Shown here in pieces: positions 36,444-49,900 of a stretch of DNA of 64,000 bases. A program made the position numbers and the translations under genes. Below the pieces are notes generated by a model that ran no database searches, was not told the DNA's origin, and was given only the letters and a program-made list of their open reading frames with translations. Origin of the DNA: Porites lobata (Eukaryota; Cnidaria; Anthozoa; Scleractinia; Poritidae); NCBI GenBank assembly GCA_942486035.1, contig CALNXK010000030.1:2008501-2072500 (forward strand). Reading direction: 5' to 3'. How positions within the stretch are numbered: the first letter of the stretch is position 1; every line of letters starts with the position of its first letter.

Positions 36444-37647
36444 CTACAGTCTTCTTTCTTCTCCATCGACCTCATATCTGTTTCTTTCTGCAGAGCTGCG
36501 TAAAGATTCAAGATTCTGTCTTCTCCACTTGATTCTTCTGTTCTGAAACCAAACTTTTACCTGCGTTTCATTGAGGCCTAGATCAGCGGCGAGATAGAAC
36601 CTTTGCGTGCCCACTATGTATTGCTGCCGATCAAACTCCTTTTCTAGTCGCTCTAGCTGATCTGCTGTGAAGATTGTGCGGTTGCGCTTCGGTTTGCAGC
36701 CAGCTTCGATCTTCCAGTCTCTCTGTACCCTCATGCAGCTTTCTGAAAAAAAAAGGCAAACTCAATAGCTTGCTACCTTTGTAGTCATGCAGCATGCGTT
36801 ATTTCATTATTTTTCTATCACTGTCTCCCAGTCACAGTTGAGTAAAAATTAAAGACTTAATTAAAACTTAAAAACATTGACGCGGGAAGTGAAAGATAAA
36901 TTCAAACGTATCGCGCTTGGTCTTCTAAAAGTTAAAAAAACATGGTCAACGTTTAACGTAGGGATGTAAGATGGGTCAGCCGCGGTTTTCAACTTTTAGA
37001 ACAAGCAATCTGAAAAAGAGTTATAATGGTTGAACAGAATATTGAGTTGAAATCACCCTCGCGCAGTTACAAGGGATCGACGTTTGACAAAACATTTGAA
37101 AAAATCGTCTACTGAAAAGATCAAGAACTAGCAATGTAAAACATGCATTATAAAGCCTTTAAAAGAGAGAAAGGGACCCCGGCACTTGGAAACAAAGTGA
37201 GTTAAGAAATGTAATTGTACCATCTGAAGAGATGCGTGCTCAAAGAGTTCCTCAACTAGCCACAAACGTCGCTTCCCAGCGCGGGCCAGTATGATTCTTC
37301 CTTGGTTGACTGATATACTTACCAGCCTTATATGAGGTACGCAACGGACCTTCCGCGTCAATACCATTAGGGTGGGAAATTTCACATGACTGCGTTTGGC
37401 CTTTTTGCGTGGAGGGGAAAATGAAGCGGTAACCACCTTCTCGGTAAGCACTGAACCTTAGCGGATGAGGAACTTGGTCAACTGAGTTTGCTCTGTCCGG
37501 TAAAAAGGCTTCATTCTTTGGAATCAAAGAGGGATACAAACTTCTATATTCTTGAAGTTTGTGTGGCTGATTTTGATAACACTCTTTGGTACAGCAGGGG
37601 AGGAAAATATAGCCGTGATAATAACGCTCTGATTCTTTGAAGTCCAT
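36444..37647 (-). CDS. NOT/NOTO-type homeodomain transcription factor
   Basis: Two exons, 37647-37323 and 36742-36444. They total 624 nt in frame, 207 residues. The start chosen is MDFKESERYYHGYIF; an upstream in-frame ATG at 37722 is possible. The homeodomain occupies about 126-185 and has the Q50 type WFQNRRIKWRRQ, with Phe8, Leu16, Phe20, Trp48, Asn51 and Arg53 in place. The sequence QLERLEKEFDRQQYIVG is characteristic of the Not (floating head/NOTO, CNOT) family. A Pro/Tyr-rich N-terminus precedes it, and I see no clear eh1 repressor motif. The intron lies 17 residues before the homeodomain. Bilaterian Not genes act in axial and notochord development; the cnidarian role is inferred only. 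EMX/VAX-type relatives are the main alternative. Confidence 0.92.
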
Positions 37648-40600
37648 TTCTTTAGTTTCTTCACTAGCTGCCGTCCTTAAATCCAACTTAAGACCAACTA
37701 GGATTTTATTAAAAAAAATCAAAGATCGACGCGATAAATATGTCGTAATTACACATTAATGGGGGAAATAAAAAAGCAATTACGCATCGTTATGACCTGT
37801 CGGCAGAAGTACCATGGGCTATAAAATCGAAAATATGACTCTGTTAGATACGCGATCAGATAATTTAGGTCTGTAATTATAACACAACTTCAGATGTCTT
37901 ACAGATATAAACCTGCATCTGCCTTATTGCTGACGTAATTACCCGCTTGTTACACAAAAGATTTCTGACAACTAGAAAGGCATTAGTCACTGAAATAAAG
38001 CTATTTCTAAAAAGGGGTTTTGTTTCAAGTAATCGATCGCCTTTTTGTTATTAAAAGCTCCTTTCTTTCTGGGTCTATTTGACGATTTGTCTCCACAGGA
38101 ACAAATTATATAAATTATATATTAGTTAGTTTCATTTTCTCATGTTTTCACAGTTTAACAGGTAAACAATAATTAAGTTGATGTTATACCTGCGCTAAGA
38201 GGTTTTTTAGGGACATTAAGTATAGCCTTAAGCAAGCAATTTAGGTTTAAAGCCCTTTGGAGAACAATGATTGCCTCTTTAGGAAACCATCTTAAGAATA
38301 TAACAACATCTGTACTTTTAAAAACTGGAAGAAACTTTGTAAGTTTATTTTTTTCGTCTTTAGTTAATACGTAGGCGTTTTTCAGAGTAGGGGGAAATTA
38401 AGACGTTTAGTTGGTTATCATTTGAAGTGATAAAAGACTAATAATTTTCCATCCTGTTTTCGCTGATATTCTTGTCTCCTGTAAACAAATCTTGCAAGCA
38501 ATTCCGCACGTTCACACGATTTCTTTCTATTCCTTAAATTGTACAGTTCAACACGGTACACCTGTTACACAAAATGACTCTTCGTCCGAAAAAACCTTTT
38601 ATGTCCGTAACGCTTCTTCTTTGTTTATTTTATCTTATGGCACATTTTTACCACAAATGGCAGACATGGATTCATAATATCTATTATTTTTATTATTATT
38701 TCTCTGAAATTAAATTGTTTTAACATATTTGTTTCAATATGTTTTAACATATTTTGTTTTTCCTCTGTTTTGCAAGGCGTATGATAAAAAAGTCTAGAGA
38801 CCCTGCCGTGCTAGGAAACATTGACGGTTTAAAATTCAAGAAATTTCAAAACTTTGTTTTCATTATTAAAACGCTTTCTAAGTAAAAACAGATTGAATGA
38901 TGAGATGGCTAGATCAAAGCTTATTTGACAGGTCTGATCGAACGACTGAATGGTCCAGTTTACCCTTTCCACTGATCCACAGCTTTCAAACCCAATTTTT
39001 AGTATTTATTTTCCAAATAAAAGCAAGTAAAATAAGTATTTATTTTTGTATTTTTTAATATTTCTTAACGTGATATGTGGAATCAGACTGAAACCGCGAA
39101 AATGAAGGGTCTGAAGAAGTGAAATAAAATGCAATCAACACTTGAAACTTTAGAGGCCTTCTTCTTTTATCTACTCAATTAAATATGGCTTAACCAGGCC
39201 CCAGTTTTTTAAAAAGTGAATAGCGCTATTAACTGAATAAATCCCTCTGGGGTGGATAACATATAGATTAGTTTCCCTAATTCTCATCTCATCCACTGGT
39301 TAGTAATTTATCCGCGCGCAGTGGACAGCGCTACCCAGCTTTTGAACAACTGGGCCCTACTGGTTTATTTCATTTGAGTCATCATAGTGCAGTTATCCTG
39401 CGAAGAGGACTGAACCGGGAGATAAAGAAATAGGTTTGCAGCAGTGGATAATACGGAAACTTTTTGTAGGTTATATGAAATCCTTTGTTGTTTGAAGGTA
39501 TCAGCTAGACGTCACTGTTTTCTGCAGAGGAGTTTTGATATTGTTTACAAATCGTAGAGGTGCTGTCCGTGAAATTATCAAAAATATGCTCCATTTCATG
39601 GCGTTGACGACCGTTTTTTAATAACCTCAATGCTGTATAAACCATGGCCTTGAATCAAAGGGTGACCACTCCTGAGAACCCGTGTTCTCTTCAGACTTCA
39701 TGCAGTTCAGTTCAGTTCATTTTTATTTAGTCAAAATATGAGGCAATACAGGAATACCTATAGGAATTGCAAGTTGGCAAGGGAGCCCAGAAGAAACCAG
39801 AAGGCTTATAAAGCCTGGGCTCCCCAGTCACAAAGAACTAAGTAAAATGAAATTCGCGGAGTGATACGTTAAAAATAGGAAATAAACAGAGACTGAGTTA
39901 AGTTATGAATTCAGTAACAAGATAGAAAAAAGAGTTTTCAACTCTGGATTGAAACGAATACAAGCAGAAGGCATCCCGAATGTAAGACTGGTTCCGTGGA
40001 ATTCGTTAACTGTCAGGACCTATCTATAATTATTACTGTATTTGTTATAAACTCGAATGTACAAGGACAGAAAACATCGAATGCTCTCGACCACAATGAC
40101 TGTTGTTACAACATATAAATAACCTGGAGGTATATAAAGAAAGAAATAATGGATCGACTTCTAGCTTCAATTTACTTTTGATTGTAACTGGACTATACTA
40201 CGATTATTCAACTTTTACCAGTAATAATTAAATGAATTAGTGTCGTTATTTCACCTGATAGACTTGTAAAGAGGTGAAAGGGGTTTAAACTCAAGGGAAA
40301 CGAATACATAGGATTGACCTACACGTAATAAAGATCACGAGAAATTTCACGAGCAGGACTACCTCTGCCAATAATAAAATAAAACTTTAGTTTTCGTGAT
40401 ACAATCTTTTTTAAAGTCGAGAAAGCGGCCTCAAGCAAGGCAAGTTATTAATTATAAATTGAGATTTTTTGGTCAATAAAACGAAGAAGCCAAGACAGTG
40501 GAAAGAAGGCTTATTGTTTGCGTAATGTATAATGAAATAAAATGTTCACATTTTCATCGTCGACTGTCGAATTACATTCATAAAATGGACAAGTTTTGCT

Positions 40601-40984
40601 TTTAATCCACGACTCCTGAATTTACAAATGTAGTGGTTATCATGGGTTATGTATTAATTAGTTACATAACTTAATCACCGTAACTAACAAAACGTGTTAA
40701 ACGTGTGGAATCACTTTTATGAAAGTCCGAGCTCTTGCATCCCTAATAACATCAGCTGTAAGTACTACTCTTTTGTGTCTGACAAATCATTCTTTCTGCT
40801 GAATTTAAAGTGATTAAAAGTAATTTTGCTATTCAGATTTTTGACAAATAACTAGAAGCAGCGTAGTCTATTCATAATTAATCGAATCTTTCAAAGACAA
40901 ATTCTCGACTTAATAGGGAGTGCATTATGATTATTACGAACTGAAGGTATTATATGTAGCTGAAGAAGGTTTTTTTTTGCGATA
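37648..40984. other. Intergenic, nothing recognised
   Basis: AT-rich DNA between the divergently transcribed NOT-type gene and the mosaic-protein gene. No exon-like or tRNA-like sequence and no complete transposon seen. It would hold the promoters of both genes. Confidence 0.3.
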
Positions 40985-43900
40985 ATGATGGGAACTTTCT
41001 TTCTTTTATACCTTCTCCTTTTGCTCCAAAAGGTATGTCTTACTTTACAGCAGTTAGTTCCATTCTTTACCGGATTAAGGTAACTTTCCGCTTTTTTTGC
41101 TATTTAGGAATATTTTATCAGAGCTTCTGAAGCTGCAGGTATGTAGGAAATCTGCTTTATTGTAACTTCGTTTTCGGGCAAGAGACGCCCAATTTCACTC
41201 TTTGTTTCATTTAAATCTGAGTTCTGACTCACATATAGTCTAAAAATGGTGGGGTTAACCAAACGACAAACCATCGATGTTAATTTAAAAACAGCTACGA
41301 CTTGTAAAGCTATATTCGAGGATTAGCACTGTAACCCAACAAATAAAGGTGTTTTTCTTGTAGCTGAATTTAGCGAATTTAAACACTATAACCGTAATTT
41401 TAACACCTTTTAAAGGAAATTGCGAGTAGCCTTCTACGTATAGCTAAATATCGTTTTAGTGAAGATTATATATTTTAGTAAGGGAATATCACCACTGCAT
41501 TTTAAAGATCCTTTCGCATTTTGGATTGACCTGATAAATCATACCCCCTAACGAAATTGTTTCCCCTAAGCGAAAGGCAAATTCAAAATATCTCTAATCG
41601 GATTGAGGCGACGTTTTACCAATAAACTGTTTCCAGTTGTTAACCTACTTAATTTCGATCATGTTCTGGGGGTCGCCTTGCTTTGACGTTAGAAAATTAG
41701 GATCTTTGGTGACTGGAATATTTCTTGGTCGCGGGTTTTTATCATAATTATGTCTGAGACATTGCCAGTTTGTGGGTGCTATTAAAACAACTCACTAGAC
41801 TGAAATACAGTCAAACCTTTATGGCGACCATCTCCCATACGTCAGGACCACAAAACTAGAGCACTAAACATTTTCCGAGCCAAAGCTTAATAGTTCAAAT
41901 CCTTTCATAAACGACCACGCCCCGTGAGAGGTTCGACTGTAGACATTATTAAACTGACTCACCGTATTTCTCAATTAATTACGCTCGGCTGGTGTTTAAT
42001 TCAAACTTGGTCTTGTGAACCGGGCGTTTGTTTCAATCTGCAGTTTGTTCTAGAGAAAAGCTTTTTCGGTCATTTTTCTTGACAAACGTGTATCTTGTCT
42101 TTACACCCTAAGTCAGTGCTACAAATAAACGGCTGAAGGGTTTCGTCACAACATTCACTTCAAGATCTGGTGTTTATTCGAAGACCGGCGTTTAATTGAG
42201 AAAATACGGTTATAGACGGAAATGCTGAAAAAAGGATCAGTGTTTCAAGACAAATTCGCTTTGATAAGTCAGATATCTTTTAAGTTTTGTTTTCATTATT
42301 TTTAAGACGAATGCAACACTCCTCTTGGCATGGAAGACAAGACCATTTCAGATTCGGATCTTACTGCCTCCTCGGAGTATCCTGGCTTGGACCATGGTCC
42401 TCGTCTCGCCAGGCTAAACTTAGTGAGGTCGGACTATTATCAGTACGTGGGCGCTTGGAGTGCTCATTACAAAATCGTAGGGGAATGGATTCAGGTATCG
42501 GTGCTGCTTGAAAAGTGAAACGGTACTCAATTAAGAGCAAGCTCTTTTTATAGTGAACTTGATATTTGTATATGATAGTTATTGAGGTAATGTAGAAAGT
42601 GATTATCTGAGTTTTTACTGTCGAACAAAGTGAAGATAACGTCAATCGGAACCAAATAGGAGGGCGAGCGTTGTTGTTTCAATTGCACCGACTTCTCCTC
42701 AAAATCATGACACATAAAGATATTGGCCAAAACAGGGCCCTTCCTGTTTTGGCCAATATCTTTATGTGTAATTTTGAGGAGGAATAGGTGTAAAACAACT
42801 ACGATCGCCAGCTATCGCCCTTCTATTTGGTTCCGATACGTTGACGATATACATTCACTTTGATCGACAGCAAAAACGCAGCAAATCAGTTTCTACAAAG
42901 CTCTTTTTAAGTTCATATTTTTTTCCGTACACCCAAGCATCAACTGGTAGGAGCTGTAAATTTGTGTAAATAGCAGACAGAATGTAATCCTTCTTTCAGT
43001 TTTTTCTCTTGAAAAAATGAGCATGAGCGACTTTCACGGTTTCAAGCCCTTTAGTGATTTTGTTTTCAAGGTGCAACCTGAATTAAGCGAATTTATTATA
43101 AAGAAACTTGTGTTTTTTTTGTTTTTATTTTTTACCCTTTGTCTGAAGAGCGCAAAGATTTCCATTTCTAAACAAGAGCGCCCTCTTATTTCTGATAGAT
43201 TAATTTACGAAAGATCACCAAGGTGACAGCAATCGCCACACAAGGAAGACAGGACACCAATCAATGGGTGACGTCATACACTATTTGCCACGGTCAAAAA
43301 CTAGATGGGTTCTGTCAGCCACTAAATGAGGTAACTAAAATGATTAAAAGTTAACACCCTTTAATCGGTTTTGCATGCAATCTGCCTGCCTAGTTTTACC
43401 GCGGACCATTACTTAATACAAAATCTGACCTTTTTATCAAGGGTAAATGAAGTAAACTATGCTTATTAAACAGAGAATGTATGAATGAATAATGAACTAT
43501 AATTCAGAGGCACTGAAGATTCATAAAATTTACATATGCTCAGCGTTAAATTTTTATAAGTGATTAGGGCCGCATGAAAACGCTAAAAATTGAACACAAA
43601 ATTCATCGGTATTGATCCTAATTCCCCCACAACATTCTTCAGCACCTTTCTTAAATTTGTTTTCGACCCCAAAAAATTTCTGGATCATTTGATTTCACCA
43701 TAATCAAGTTCTTTTTCCAATTTTTAGATCCTAATTTACCACCCATCTTTCCTTTTCTACAGTTTTCGAACTTCTCAAACAGATCTTGATATTTTTCAGC
43801 TTTCTCATCTTCCTTTTCTTTTCCCGGTCCATCCTCAGGAATTGCCACTTCCATATTTTGACAGCTCTTGTCTCTCTTGAAAATGATCACCAAATCTAGT

Positions 43901-46900
43901 CTCCTGGCGCCCAATTTCATGGTCTGGTGGGATACTGAAGTCCCACAAATGTTTTAAATCGTCATTTTCACTGAGCACAATTTCCGGGACATGGTCATAA
44001 CACCTTTCATTTCTCTCAACCCACACTTTCCTGCCAGATCCCAATGGATGGCTATAGCCACATTGTCAAGTCTCCTCTTGTATTCTTTTTGTGCCAGTGT
44101 CGCACATGAACTTACAATATGGCTGATGATGATGATTCACTATTGCAATAAACAGGAGTAATCAAGCCTCGGAGATATTTTTAGAAGAGCACTATTTCAA
44201 ATTCAAACAGAGATTTGGTGATAACATTTAATTGTTTGAATCTTACTAGGTATTCGAGGGAAACGCTGACCGAAACACTGTTGTTTCTAGAACTTTCACG
44301 AGGCCTATCTTCGCTCGATTTCTAAGAGTGTTTCCTTTAACATGGTATGGACACAATTCTATGCGGCTTGAGCTTTATGGTTGTAGGCAAGGTAAGGCAC
44401 TTACCGGCTGTCCCTTTACTGTGTTATATAAACGCCTTTTTCAATAAAATCTTTTAAACGTTGTGTTTCTTTTTGGTTGACTTAATTGGGTGGCCAGATA
44501 GCCAGATCAAAGTAGCTGAAATTTCCTAAGTTACACCACACTGCATGCTACTTTAGATAGAAAGTTTCTGATTAGCAAGCTTCGATTTGCACATGCCACG
44601 GAAAGACTCAGCAGAGATTGCCTCAAGGAAAACCCTGAAGACTGACTCAGTCTTGTAAAAATTGAAGTTACCATGCCAGTGCACAAAAACGTGTCCTTCA
44701 CCCGAAGTCATGAGAAGGAAGACTGAGGACCCTGAACTTGAGAAAGTCCATCGGACCTTTGTTTTCTGGCACTGCTTTTAAAAGCTAGAAAGGAGCTATG
44801 ACACCATTTTTTTGGTAGAACGTCAATTAAAACCATATAAAATCACTTTGAAATAAAAAAAACCCTAAAATAATTGCTCAGTTCTATTTCTAGTTGTATT
44901 CTACTACTAGTATCATAAGAGTTTGATGGTTGGTGTGGATTGCAACTTGAAGAAAAATTGGGCCTAATTTTCAAGCTAAATTAAAGTGTTATCAATAAGT
45001 GACAAAAAACAGAACATGCATGCTTCCCTTTGATAAAATCGTTTAATATTTTTCTATTCCAAAGCCATTGATTATGGTATGCCCCCCACCTAGGAGAACG
45101 AATTGGTGTTTTACTACTGCTCTTTATTTTAGAATCGAATTTTGTGCATCACTGTGAGTGTACTTTCATATATTTATATCTCCAATTATCTATAAAAAAG
45201 CTTGGCGAATTCTCTCAGTGATATTGCTTTAACAGTCCCTTTTCGCGGGAAAAATCTTTACATCCGCCCTCTCAGTACACTTGTTGTGTCACTAGGCTTG
45301 GGCTTCTTGCCAAGCGAGGTGAACGCCGGTCTCGCGCACGTCGGGCAAAATGTCGCGTTCGCCTTGTGACTTGGCTCATAAAGCGCCTGTTTTGCAGACT
45401 ACGTAACCTATTAAAACAAGTAAAAAGAACGTGACGAAAACAAAAGATTCCTCGAATGTTTTTATGAATTGTATGCTGGAAATAAATCCACCCTATAGAG
45501 CATTTCACGGGGGTGCTTGCAAAATAAAAAATATTCGTAACGTTAGTCTTAAGCAGGTGTACCTTTTATTTTGACTAGCCAGTTATCCTCTCAAAAACGT
45601 GTGTAATATTTACGTCTACTATAAATTTTATCAAGTGCCCCTGGTTCCTTTGATTATCTTCACTACGTGCTGTTGGTTGTAGCGCCCACTCCTTTTTCGC
45701 ATCTCACAAACTGCTACTTAATTTCATTGTCTTTTGTAATTTAAGGTTTCACGCCAGCTGTTGGCCCTATGTGCATGGATAGCCTCGGGATGGAAACGAA
45801 CAAAATTCCAGATTCTGATATTACGGCTTCTTCACGGCATTCTACATATAAGCCAGCCTTTGCCAGGTTTGCTATTTGCAAATTTCTTTGGATTTAATTT
45901 GTTTGTTCCATAAAAGCGGCAGGGGATGTTACCTCATCAACACAGAACAAAACTGCAGCGAGTGTTGAATTAAAATCACGCTGGAATTGAAATAGTAAGC
46001 TGTATTGGTTTTGATTCTTGCTTTAATATTTATTGCTAGCGGAGGTAGCGTGACCGAGCGGTTAGAGCGCTGTTAATATTCGGAGGCCCCGAGTCCAAAT
46101 TTAGTTAGTAGTAGTAGCAGTAAAATTTTGTAGTTTAGTAGTTTAAGCCAGAAAATGTAGTGTTTTCATTGTGAAACACACGTCAGCAGCACGTGCTTGT
46201 CAAAAAACCATTCATATTAAATGAATTTGCGAGGGCAAGCGCCTAACACCGATGTCAAAGTTGTTTAAACGTGACCAAAAGCAAAATTTACGTTGAATGA
46301 AAGAAAAAAGAGCTCATCAGAACCAAATCCAATATCATCCAGTAACTTCCTTGATACGAAGTGGACAGGGATAACTGGGGCTGTAGATCGCAGATTTTGG
46401 TCTTACTTGGGATTCTGATGGGATGGTAAGGATGGAAAGCCAATAACTGCGAGAGAGCGAAATGCGAGCCCGCAGACTATTCTTGGTCAGTGGCACTTAA
46501 TAAACTGCACAGCGAGGTTCTTCCAAAATATGTCCACATTCTTGGGATGTCCGTGTTCTGCGTACTAACATGCATGGTATGTGGCCGCAAAGGCCCTGGT
46601 GAATGCAAATGCAAGTGATGCAAGATGCAATGAGCATAGAGTTCTAAAGTGATGACGTCATAAAAATTAAATTTGTGAAATTATAGATTCAATTTTTGAA
46701 GCAAGGACCAGCTTACAAAAAAGAAGGACCGGGTCCTAATAAAGGATCTAATCAGCAATAAGTGAAAATATAAAACAAAAGAAGCAAGGCTGATTTTACA
46801 GTCGGGAATATATATATCTTTTTTACAAATATTTCGGAAGGCACGGCCTTCCTTCGTCAGGGTCTTATATATACGTAAGACCCTGAAGAAGGAAGGCCGT

Positions 46901-49900
46901 GCCTTGCGAAATATTGTATATATTCCGGACTGTAAAATCAGCCTTACTTCTTTTGTGAAATTATAGGATTTGTCAGGACATTCTGAAAGAACAACGTCCA
47001 AGAGGCCTACTTGCCAAACATTAACATTTTAGGGCAAATTGTCCCTGAGATATCAGCTCAGTTATGCTCTGATGACTCCATTCAAATCCTTTTTGATTTG
47101 ACTAGGGCCATAACGTTCTGACCCGAATCAAATTTAGAAGGATTTGTATGGAGTCATCAGGGCAGTAAGGAGCTAATATCTCAGAGACAATTTGCCACAC
47201 AATGCTAGTTTTTGGCAAGTAGGCCTCTTGGATGTTGTTCTTTCAGAGTATCCTGACAAATCTCATAATTTCACAAATTTAATTTTTATGACGTCACACT
47301 CTAGAACTTTATTGTTCGATTCGCAAACGTACGTAATTCAGGTACACATTTACACGTACTGTACTACTAAATGCGAGACTTTTCGATTCTCCTTGCCCGT
47401 CAGAGCATGACCTCAGCTTAGCGCGGAACGAGTCTTCGGTAAGATACGGGTGTTAGCAAAGTCTAGAGATACACTACAGTGCATGGTTTTTACATTTTTA
47501 TACGTTTCCCAGCATGTTACGTCGCTTGTCATCTGAAAGCTTCAATAAGCTTTAAATGACACTGGTAAACTAAGCTTTTGCTTTGGTTTCTATTGCATCT
47601 CAACGGCCTTTGGTCATTGAACACGGATTGAATTAAAAGACTTCGTGCAGTCGTATCACTGTATACACTTCAGGTTGTAGAGTTGTTATGTCACGCATTA
47701 CTGTTTTCATTGTATCTTTCTGCCTGCGAATACAGCCCTCTCTCCTCGTTCCCCACCATTCGCAGGCTAATTGTGTCTAAGCAACTGTGAATAACATCTT
47801 TGAATTAAAAATGAGTCTTGTTTACTGTGTTGTTCAATTTACCTTCCACGTTCATGACCTACCGCGATTCTTTTTGTTGACACTGGAACTAAAAGGGCTT
47901 TCTCTGATTGACGTAGGCAATTATGAAAGCGGTTCTCATCAATTACATCTTTAAGGTAAACGGGGGGGGGGGGGCACTTGGGTACTTTTTGGGCGGGTAT
48001 GTGCCGCCCGGGACTCCAAATTGGCACCCCGTTCTAGAAAAAATTTCCCCTAAAATTGACACCCCGTTCTAGAAATGGGCCAATTTTTTATACTCCGTTC
48101 TAGAATTCGCCCTAAAACTGATACCCCGTTCTAGAAATGAGCCAATTTTTTATACTCCGTTCTAGGGGGCAACAAGAGTACAACGGTTTGCTTGTTAACG
48201 CACTGAGCCGTATTTTTAAAAGCAATCTGTCCTTGAATAATTTCAAATGGCTGCTTACAAAAGTGGAGCTTTGATGCGTTCGAAATATTATACCTCGTTC
48301 TAGAAAACGCCTCTGAAATGGATACCCCGTTCTAAATCAGGAGCTTCAAAATCACGACCCCTTTGGGCGGCACATACCCGTATAGGTAATGTATGGGAGT
48401 ACCCCCGGGGCCCGCACTTCCTAACTGTAGTATTTCTAACGGGCCACCGAGGCCATGTAGTCTGGTAAACACGAGCACTACTTAGCTCACCGCTTCTCAC
48501 CGCTACAGTACGAGACACAACTCCGTCAAGTCACTTGTCCCCAGACTTTCCGCGCTAGGGAAGTCCCGGATGTAATCTACACGAACCGTCGGTTATTGCT
48601 AGTTTAACTCATATGCGTATGTATATTCAAGTTGTACTTAAAGAGATATATATCCGTTGTTTAGGTTACACAGTCATACCTTCTGGGCCGCCGGAAGTAA
48701 CGACGTACTCCAGTGGATTCAGGTAAAATTCGGACAAAGAGTTATTATCAGAGCTGTGTCTACACAGGGACGACACACAAGTAACCAGTGGGTGAAGAGC
48801 TACTCTTTGAATTATTCGTCAGATGGATTGTCTTTCAGGCGGTATCAAACTAATAAGCACTTAACGGTTAGTATCTTTCAAACATTCTACCATGTTTTAA
48901 TTATGGGCGGCTTCCGGCTTTTTCCCTTTCGCAAGAAGGCATTGATCATAAGGTCCTAGATATGTTCACTTAAGTGTCGTTTATGCAACAGAAATTGCGG
49001 GTGTTGTATAGCACGTAAATTTACGGGACCTATGTAGGTCCCGTATCGTTACTGTTTTTACTAAATTTAACGAGATCTTTTACTGAGAGTGAAAAAAAGT
49101 AATTTTTCCTCACGTAATTCGTAGTAATGCGCTTTGTTAACCTTTTATCTGCACTTTAAAGCCGACTTTGTGAAAAAAGAAGAAGAATTATCATTTCCAG
49201 TAGACATTGAAGAAAAAGTAACGATTGCATGCAAATTTCATTTTTTTGAGAGGCTTAAACGTGTTCGAAACGACTTAAAAATTTCTTTACACTCACCGAT
49301 GGTTAGCTTAAAAAAAAAAGAGTGAGTCATTAATAAAGTACTATATCAAGGTTACGTGTGCCCTTAAGTGAGCCCGTAAGTTACCACGTAAAACAGAAAA
49401 TTACCAGAGTGCTAAGTGCGTTCCATACAACACCCGTAAGTGTACCCATAACGGATTCGTAAGTGACCTACTTAAGTGGGCACTTAAGTGTAGGTTTTAT
49501 GCAACCGGGCCCAGATCTGTAAGATCTGGGTAGTGCCTCTGATTGGATGAAGCAAATTTTTAGCCAAAGAATTACCGAGATCTTGGTAGTGACGCGTCAT
49601 CAGTAGTATGGAATTTCTTCTCCCTCTCTTCAGACGTCGTTTCACGGGTGCACCAGAGGCGGGTGTCGCGAAATGCCGGCTGTTTTATTAGGCTTAGAAG
49701 TTTCTAGAAAAACAGTATTTTCCAGGTGAAGGCTAGATATTTACCATTTTACCTTTTAAGACCTTTTTAACAAAGGTGCGTTCGTAAAGCAAGCAAACTA
49801 CCGTTGAGGAAATGTAGAAAGATCCGTTTAATTTGATTAAATAAAAGTTCTATTACATCTCTCGCTGTCTCGCTCAAAAACGCGCGAATTTAAAGTGACT

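Noticed and set aside
46681..47001. 106-residue minus-strand open frame
   Set aside because: It runs through the nested hairpin element and is explained by inverted-repeat DNA.
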